From Candidatus Martarchaeota archaeon (GTDB taxonomy: Archaea; Micrarchaeota; Micrarchaeia; Micrarchaeales; CABMGC01): 6,579 nucleotides of DNA. The notes under the pieces are model-generated. The model did not search any database and was not told the origin of the DNA. It was given only the letters and a program-made list of their open reading frames with translations. Where the stretch lies: the NCBI GenBank assembly GCA_023487825.1, contig JAMDBP010000014.1, forward strand, positions 1 through 6,579, written 5' to 3'. Position numbers and translations under genes: made by a program. Positions within the stretch are counted from its first letter, which is position 1. Each line of letters begins with the position of its first letter. Of the stretch, positions 5,667 to 6,579 are shown piece by piece.

Positions 5667-6539
5667 ATGATGCTAAAAGCCCAAAAGGTTGAATTTGTCG
5701 AGAAGCTCAAGAAAGAGATAAAGACATACAAGACCGTAGGAATACTCCCTATACAGGAGGTTCCTGACAGACTTACACAGAAGGCAAAGAACCTGCTCAA
5801 GCCAGACACGAAGATAATTGTGGCAAGGAAGAGGCTAATAATGAAGGTTCTTGAGTCAGACCCTCAGCTGAAGAGGCTGGGAGAGCACACGGACTCAAAC
5901 TTCGCACTTATAATGTCCAACAGGAGCCCAGAGGAGCTGAATGAGATAATAAGCTCAAATAAGATAAAGCTCAGCGCAAAGCCTAATCAGGTCTCACCTG
6001 ATGACATAAGCATAGAGGCAGGAGAGACGACAATAGCTCCAGGTCAGGCCGTTACGGATCTTAAGACTGCAGGCATAGACGTACAGATACAGAAAGGAAA
6101 GGTAGTGATATCCAAGTCAAAGGTGCTGGTAAAGAAGGGCACAAAGATAAGCGTGCCTATATCAAAAGCGCTCAAGATGCTCGACATAATGCCATTTGAG
6201 GCAGGCACCCAGGTACGTGCACTCATAAGTGAAGGGATACTGTACCACGGGCTTGCACTAAAAGTCAATGCTGAATTCCTGAGGAACGAGATATCGAGAA
6301 GCTTTGCACAGGCATGCGCGATAGCATCAACAGCCGGAATAATAACAGAATACAATATAAAGGAGAGCATCTCAAAGGCATACATATCCGCTCTGGGCCT
6401 CGGCCTTGATGCCAAGGTATACGAGCCGGAGATAGCGGAAAGGCTTCTGGCGCAGGCTGTAAGGGAAGCCATGTCGGTAAACGCGTTGCCAAAGGCAGCC
6501 CCTGAAGCAGCCGCTTCAGACACTGAGAAGAAAGAGTGA
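5667..6539 (+). CDS. rpl10: 50S ribosomal protein L10 (P0-like stalk base)
   Basis: The stalk base protein, which binds 23S rRNA beside L11 and carries the L12 dimers that recruit translation factors. The N-terminal rRNA-binding domain (about 1-105) includes TVGILPIQEVP (23-33) and the conserved KIIVARKRLIMKVLE (49-63). The archaeal/eukaryotic insertion domain follows (AGETTIAPGQAVTDLKTAGIDVQIQKGKVVI, 118-148; IMPFEAG, 174-180). Helical segments around 203-225, 230-250 and 254-274 (with FAQACAIA, KAYISALGL, QAVREAMSV) look like the L12-binding spine. The protein ends in a short APEAAASDTEKKE. The long acidic tail with the LGALFG-type end, common in archaeal and eukaryotic stalk proteins, is absent. 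Length is 290 against about 310-350 usual. Nine of ten arginine codons are AGA/AGG. Cotranscribed with rpl1 and rpl12. Confidence 0.96.
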   Translation: MMLKAQKVEFVEKLKKEIKTYKTVGILPIQEVPDRLTQKAKNLLKPDTKIIVARKRLIMKVLESDPQLKRLGEHTDSNFALIMSNRSPEELNEIISSNKIKLSAKPNQVSPDDISIEAGETTIAPGQAVTDLKTAGIDVQIQKGKVVISKSKVLVKKGTKISVPISKALKMLDIMPFEAGTQVRALISEGILYHGLALKVNAEFLRNEISRSFAQACAIASTAGIITEYNIKESISKAYISALGLGLDAKVYEPEIAERLLAQAVREAMSVNALPKAAPEAAASDTEKKE

Positions 6540-6554
6540 TACTAACTAGATAAA

Positions 6555-6558
6555 GGTG
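6555..6558 (+). promoter_or_regulatory. Shine-Dalgarno site GGTG for rpl12
   Basis: GGTG is 7 nt before the ATG at 6566, the same motif used by rpl10, in the short gap after the rpl10 stop. Confidence 0.55.
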
Positions 6559-6565
6559 TAAAAGA

Positions 6566-6579
6566 ATGGAATACATATA
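6566..6579 (+). CDS. rpl12: 50S ribosomal protein L12 (P1/P2-like), first codons only
   Basis: The window ends 14 bases into this gene. The readable residues are MEYI followed by 'ta', compatible with the MEYIY start typical of archaeal L12/P1. L12 is the flexible stalk protein that binds L10 as dimers and recruits elongation factors. Its place 26 bases after rpl10, its SD motif and the known archaeal L1-L10-L12 order support the call despite the tiny fragment. Confidence 0.8.

Noticed and set aside
6044..6576. Antisense open frames across rpl10 (159 and 103 codons)
   Set aside because: They overlap a clear L10 gene and arise from its codon bias; no independent support.

Overview
This is archaeal DNA. 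It carries an archaeal/eukaryotic-type L15e, an archaeal PriS primase subunit, a Pth2-type peptidyl-tRNA hydrolase, a P0-like ribosomal protein L10, and the gene order L1-L10-L12. AT-rich TATA-like boxes sit about 26 bp upstream of several start codons. AGA/AGG is the usual arginine codon. Compact single genes, a short L10 and a short RCK channel would suit a small-genome (for example DPANN-type) archaeon, but that placement is an inference and I cannot fix a lineage from this window.

Left edge (1-359): the 5' part of rpl15e runs on the minus strand and stops inside a 25-bp sequence (1-25). An exact inverted copy of this sequence lies at 283-307, upstream of the gene. The arm begins at base 1 and cuts off a normally much longer essential gene, so I read it first as a contig-end fold-back artefact. 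The intergenic region holds divergent promoters for rpl15e and a K+ channel gene. Centre-left (360-2400): a two-helix K+ channel with an MthK-like but shortened RCK domain converges on priS. Centre (2401-3659): pth2 is divergent from priS with back-to-back promoters. It is followed by an unrecognised 243-residue soluble protein with a Shine-Dalgarno (SD) start and unusual arginine codons. Right (3660-6579): a large signal-anchored, Asn-glycosylation-rich surface protein, then the ribosomal stalk operon rpl1-rpl10-rpl12, with only the first codons of rpl12 inside the window.

Two initiation modes are visible. Genes with their own promoters (rpl15e, priS, pth2, the channel, nearly the surface protein) look leaderless. 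The genes inside the stalk operon, its leading rpl1, and the unknown 243-aa protein have SD motifs. Most content is housekeeping: translation (L15e, L1, L10, L12, Pth2) and replication (PriS). The accessory parts are the channel, the unknown protein and the surface glycoprotein. I see no tRNA, rRNA, CRISPR array, transposase or convincing new multi-gene system, and no gene-free stretch over 300 bases.
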